Assembly: GCA_003142915.1 (NCBI GenBank)
Contig: PLNZ01000065.1
Span: 1-9,184, forward strand
Direction: 5' to 3'
Length of the DNA: 9,184 nucleotides
Origin: Ignavibacteriales bacterium
Lineage (GTDB): Bacteria > Bacteroidota > Ignavibacteria > Ignavibacteriales > Ignavibacteriaceae
A program made the position numbers and the translations under genes. Under the pieces are notes generated by a model. It had not been told where the DNA came from, searched no databases, and was given only the letters and a program-made list of their open reading frames with translations. This document shows positions 6,176 through 9,184 of this stretch, in pieces (positions within the stretch are counted from its first letter, which is position 1; each line of letters begins with the position of its first letter).

Positions 6176-8077
6176 CTAATCCTTCGGCACATAAATATTA
6201 TCATCCGGGTTCACATCCGGAATTTGGGAACTGCCCAGCTCTATTTTTGTAATTTTTTTACTGCTGTTAAAAGTCAGTACGGCTTTTTTATTGCCATCTT
6301 TCCATACCATAGCAGATTTATAGGTGGAATCGCTTGTTCCATCATTGTACAAAATTTTCAAATCAATAGGAACAGGTATATTCCCGGCTTTTTCAACAGT
6401 CACTTCTATCTTATCATTCCATTTTTTCACGGAATGAATTCTAAGATCAGGAAAACCGCTTTCAAAAAACCACGGCTTCCAAAACCAATCTAAGTTTTGA
6501 CCTGCGGCATCGTTGAATGCATAAAAGAAATCATAAGGTATAGGATGTTTACCGTTCCATCTATTTATATATTCATGAAGCGCTTTCAGAAAAAGTTCAT
6601 CGCCAAGCATATCCCTTAGAAACAGGTATGCTTCTGCCGAACGATAATAAGATGCAATTACATAAGCGTCTCTTTTTAATAAAATAGAAGGTACCATCAT
6701 AGGCATGTCCATTTCATTACCCGCATAACGCTGGTACATTGAGGTTATCCTTGTTCTTTGATTTTCAACCGGCGCAAGTTTATTCTGCAGATCAACCGGC
6801 AAAGCTGTTGCCCATCCCTCATCCATCCACGCATATTTTCTTTCATTTGTTCCCATATAAAATGGGAAGTAAGTATGAGCGATTTCGTGTGTGTTTACAC
6901 CGACAGTCCGTACATAGGTTTCAGCAGAATAATCATTAACAATCATGGGATATTCCATACCCCCGCCTAAAGAACAATTCATTATAGTCAATTTGGGATA
7001 AGGGAAAGGTACTCCTGGAATTTCATTTGAATAATAATCAACTGCTTTCATTCCAATTTCTGCAACTTCCGGAAAGTCCTTTGCTTTTTTGGGATAAGCA
7101 GCGCTTACAAAAGTTCTCCGTTTTGTGGATTTATCGGCAATAACACTGCCTCCATCCCATAAAAAATGATCGCTTGCAGCGAATGCAAAATCGGTTACAT
7201 TGTCAGCCTTAAATTTCCATATATTCTTTTCATTGCCAGCGGTAATTCCGCCTTTTATTAAATCATCCGGAGTAATAATTCTGATAACGGAATCGGATAC
7301 TTCCGCCTCATTCATTCTATTTAAATAATCTTTTGCCAGGACATCTTCCGGATTTATTAATATGCCTGTTCCCCAAACAACAAAGTTTTTCGGCACGGTT
7401 ATATTGACTTCAAATTGTCCAAAGTTATTATAAAATTCCTGAAGACCGGAATAATCGAACCTGTCCCAGCCGTCGATATCATCATAAACAGAAATTTGAG
7501 GATACCAATAACCCACATAAAAAGAGGTTGAATCGATCATACCCATTCTGATATTTGTTTTGAACGGCATTTTAAAATTCCATTCCGCAAGTATTTCCGA
7601 TTTGGAATATGGTAAAATAGGATTAGCAGGCTTAACCAAAATATTGGTCGCTGTATAAGAGACATCACCCTTGTCGGGCGCAAAGCTTATTTCGGCACCG
7701 TTAATTACTAATTTTGTAAAATCGACTCCGTTAGTTAAATCAGTGGAGTCTACAAAAAAATCCCTGGGATTTCCCTTCTTGTAAATATTCTGGTAAAGCC
7801 TGATTACGATCTGCTTTAAAGTATCCGGGCTGTTATTGGTAAAAGTAATTACTTCTTTACCATAAACAATTTTGGTTGAAGGCACAAGTTCAACAGCTAT
7901 TTTATAATCCGCATAATTTTCCCAGTATTTTGTTCCGGGTTTCCCATCATATGAACGGGTGCTGTTTTTGTATGCGTCCTTAATGTTCCTTGGCATGTAT
8001 AGTCCAGTTTGCTGGGGTAATAATTGATTACAGCAGACAAATAATATTAAGAAAACCGTAATGAAATGCTTTCCCAT
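6176..8077 (-). CDS. Exported M1-family zinc metallopeptidase
   Basis: A 633-aa metallopeptidase of the M1 (gluzincin, aminopeptidase N-like) family. A signal peptide spans about 1-22; Cys15-Cys16 make a lipoprotein conceivable, but there is no proper lipobox. The N-terminal beta-sandwich (about 50-300) is followed by the catalytic domain. GGGMEYP (371-377) stands in for the exopeptidase motif GAMEN. HEIAH (397-401) and Glu420 in WMDEGWA give the zinc site HExxH-18-E, with Glu398 as catalytic base. YYRSAEAYLFLRDMLGDELF (477-496) supplies the probable catalytic tyrosine. A C-terminal beta domain (about 545-633) ends in PDVNPDDNIYVPKD. No type IX sorting tail is seen. GGGAG (8085-8089 on this strand) sits 7 bases before the ATG, and a TATAAT lies at 8118-8123 without a good -35. 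It is likely periplasmic or cell-surface; the substrate is unknown. Confidence 0.93.
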   Translation of the reverse strand: MGKHFITVFLILFVCCNQLLPQQTGLYMPRNIKDAYKNSTRSYDGKPGTKYWENYADYKIAVELVPSTKIVYGKEVITFTNNSPDTLKQIVIRLYQNIYKKGNPRDFFVDSTDLTNGVDFTKLVINGAEISFAPDKGDVSYTATNILVKPANPILPYSKSEILAEWNFKMPFKTNIRMGMIDSTSFYVGYWYPQISVYDDIDGWDRFDYSGLQEFYNNFGQFEVNITVPKNFVVWGTGILINPEDVLAKDYLNRMNEAEVSDSVIRIITPDDLIKGGITAGNEKNIWKFKADNVTDFAFAASDHFLWDGGSVIADKSTKRRTFVSAAYPKKAKDFPEVAEIGMKAVDYYSNEIPGVPFPYPKLTIMNCSLGGGMEYPMIVNDYSAETYVRTVGVNTHEIAHTYFPFYMGTNERKYAWMDEGWATALPVDLQNKLAPVENQRTRITSMYQRYAGNEMDMPMMVPSILLKRDAYVIASYYRSAEAYLFLRDMLGDELFLKALHEYINRWNGKHPIPYDFFYAFNDAAGQNLDWFWKPWFFESGFPDLRIHSVKKWNDKIEVTVEKAGNIPVPIDLKILYNDGTSDSTYKSAMVWKDGNKKAVLTFNSSKKITKIELGSSQIPDVNPDDNIYVPKD

Positions 8078-8193
8078 GAAAATACTCCCGCGTTGTTAAA
8101 GTAATATTTTTAGAACAATTATAAAATAGGAAATTAACAGATAGCGTTATATTTGTTAAATATTTAGGCGCCATCATAGTTGTTGTCTACCAG

Positions 8194-8208
8194 CCTGCCG
8201 CAGGCAGG
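8194..8208. repeat. Short GC-rich palindrome CCTGCC-GCA-GGCAGG
   Basis: A 6-bp perfect GC-rich stem with a 3-base loop lies in the AT-rich gap 8078-8236, downstream of the lipoprotein stop and upstream of the peptidase start. There is no T-run on either side, so it is a poor terminator. The motif resembles short palindromes that I recall as dispersed in Bacteroidota-like genomes; this is memory, not a search. The rest of the gap holds the peptidase leader and no gene. Confidence 0.5.
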
Positions 8209-8236
8209 GTTTCACAGCATATATAACTTTTCTTAG

Positions 8237-8902
8237 TTATTGACTGAATAGATAGGTATATGTATAACCGTTTATCGATCCAATAATAATACTGATTATG
8301 GGCGCTGAAAAGAGGCCGCATAAAAATAAGTCGGTTCCGACGTTTGAGCCTGCACCACCTCGACCGGGTGGACTGGAAAAGAAAAAATACAATGAATTAC
8401 CTGCTATATACCCTGCCGGAATGCCATAAACAAAACCTAATAAAGCGCCTAATAATTTATTTTGACAGCTTATTTTCTTTATCTTAATAACGGGTAAATA
8501 TCCATTATTACTTTCAGAAACCACGGCTATTACAGATGAATCTGAAAGTGGATTAATATTCCTCACTATAACCGAATTACCGTTTTTTAATAATATCGCA
8601 GCTGTTAGATTTGTTATATCAGTACCGGAGTATTTAATATCCTTGATTTCATTCCTATCTATTTTTTCTTCTTTTTGAACTATAGAAATAAACATTAGTG
8701 AATCATTTAATATATATGCGCCTCTTTCAGCATTAAATGAGCTGTCATTGTTCAGAGTAATTTTAACACTTTTACTTCTCGCGAAATTATTAAAATCTTC
8801 ATAGAACTTATCTCTTGAAGCAAAGTCACTTACTTTATAGGTTGAAGAACAACCTATTAAGATTAGCGAGAATGAAACTACTAATAAGTAAAGTATTTTC
8901 AT
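8237..8902 (-). CDS. Lipoprotein of unknown function with glycine-rich segments
   Basis: A 221-aa predicted lipoprotein I cannot name. The signal peptide ends in a good lipobox, LIGC at 15-18, so Cys18 should be lipidated. Residues 25-140 form a soluble, beta-looking domain with alternating hydrophobic residues (LNDSLMFISIVQK, EIKDIKY, AAILLKNGNSVIVRNI). Two hydrophobic Gly-rich segments follow, about 149-175 (LLGALLGFVYGIPAGYIAG, glycine-zipper-like) and 191-214 (PIISIIIGSINGY). They are separated by SPPGRGGAGSN. Such a layout, from memory, recurs in uncharacterised lipoproteins of Ignavibacteriota-like genomes. No clear ribosome site precedes the ATG; the upstream 15 bases are AT-only. It stands alone, 159 bases upstream of the peptidase gene on the same strand, so co-transcription is possible but not evident. 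Confidence 0.78.
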   Translation of the reverse strand: MKILYLLVVSFSLILIGCSSTYKVSDFASRDKFYEDFNNFARSKSVKITLNNDSSFNAERGAYILNDSLMFISIVQKEEKIDRNEIKDIKYSGTDITNLTAAILLKNGNSVIVRNINPLSDSSVIAVVSESNNGYLPVIKIKKISCQNKLLGALLGFVYGIPAGYIAGNSLYFFFSSPPGRGGAGSNVGTDLFLCGLFSAPIISIIIGSINGYTYTYLFSQ

Positions 8903-9184
8903 AATAATAATTTTAATTCCGACCTGCTTCCGGCAAACCCCGGGATGAAGATAAACACCATACTTCAGATAACCGGAAACCTATTATGGATTTTCCCCTG
9001 TGGAAAACCCTAAAAAAATAGAAACTTAACGGTTCAAAGTCAAGAATAATACACAATAGATAATAGCTGCTAAAAAGCGCGCATCACAGTTCTATCATAT
9101 ACCTGGAAATAATTATTCCCTCAATCCCCTTTTTTCGTTAGGAAAGGCGTTTACCGCCAATATTAATATAAAACGAATTTTTTC
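8903..9184. other. Intergenic end region, no gene seen
   Basis: This 282-base stretch upstream of the lipoprotein gene is AT-rich with small GC islands. Frames are short; the longest I noted is 23 codons from an ATG at 8945 without a ribosome site. A small inverted repeat, TTTTCC (8991-8996) with GGAAAA (9002-9007), is present. It includes TTTTCCACA on the - strand, a loose match to a DnaA box. It probably contains the lipoprotein promoter, but I cannot place it. Confidence 0.5.

Noticed and set aside
8118..8123. TATAAT on the - strand as a peptidase promoter -10 box
   Set aside because: There is no acceptable -35 partner at 16-18 bases, and AT-rich gaps produce such hexamers often; it is mentioned only in the gene entry.
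8991..9007. TTTTCCACA on the - strand, a match to a loose DnaA-box consensus, in a small inverted repeat
   Set aside because: There is only one box, with no cluster, no dnaA or dnaN gene and no clear unwinding element, so an origin is not supported.
8945..9016. Short + strand frame from the ATG at 8945 (23 codons)
   Set aside because: It has no ribosome site, no operon context and no recognisable features.

Overview
The window is AT-rich (roughly 35-40% GC by eye) and densely coded. It reads as a chromosomal fragment of a Gram-negative bacterium from the Bacteroidota/Chlorobiota/Ignavibacteriota assemblage. The reasons are the order exbB-exbD-exbD-tonB followed by a PstS-like lipoprotein and an exported TPR protein, a plant/Bacteroidota-like family I pyrophosphatase, and an exported M1 peptidase. 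Several genes have strong Shine-Dalgarno sites (for example AAGGAGGA before tonB), which are usually weak or absent in Bacteroidia and Flavobacteriia. I therefore lean towards an Ignavibacteriota-like lineage; this is inference, since no rRNA or marker gene is present.

Region 1 (50-2599, + strand) is a compact TonB energy-transduction operon: ExbB, two ExbD paralogues and TonB, with gaps of 12-14 bases. The ExbB/ExbD motor uses the proton gradient to energise TonB, which drives outer-membrane TonB-dependent transporters. A GC-rich hairpin at 2639-2670 may end or attenuate this unit.

Region 2 (2777-5991, + strand) holds a 65-aa two-helix membrane protein, a diverged phosphate-binding-protein-like lipoprotein, an exported TPR-repeat protein, a 47-aa single-helix membrane protein that is easily overlooked, and inorganic pyrophosphatase starting at TTG. 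Spacing is tight throughout, so these five are probably one transcript. It ends at a good intrinsic terminator (6014-6060). The first three appear to be envelope accessory factors that travel with the TonB system; their biochemical role is not evident from sequence.

Region 3 (6061-8236) opens with a perfect 30-bp palindrome nested in longer inverted arms, lying between the convergent pyrophosphatase and M1 metallopeptidase genes. The peptidase (- strand) has an intact HExxH-18-E zinc site and a signal peptide. A second, unrelated short palindrome lies at 8194-8208.

Region 4 (8237-9184) carries a 221-aa lipoprotein of unknown function on the - strand, with two glycine-rich hydrophobic segments. 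The last 282 bases contain no gene I can support.

I see no mobile element gene, CRISPR array, tRNA or rRNA. The points most worth pursuing are the TonB-linked accessory module, the loss of phosphate-binding residues in its PstS-like protein, the palindromic repeats, and a Glu-to-Lys change in the pyrophosphatase active site.
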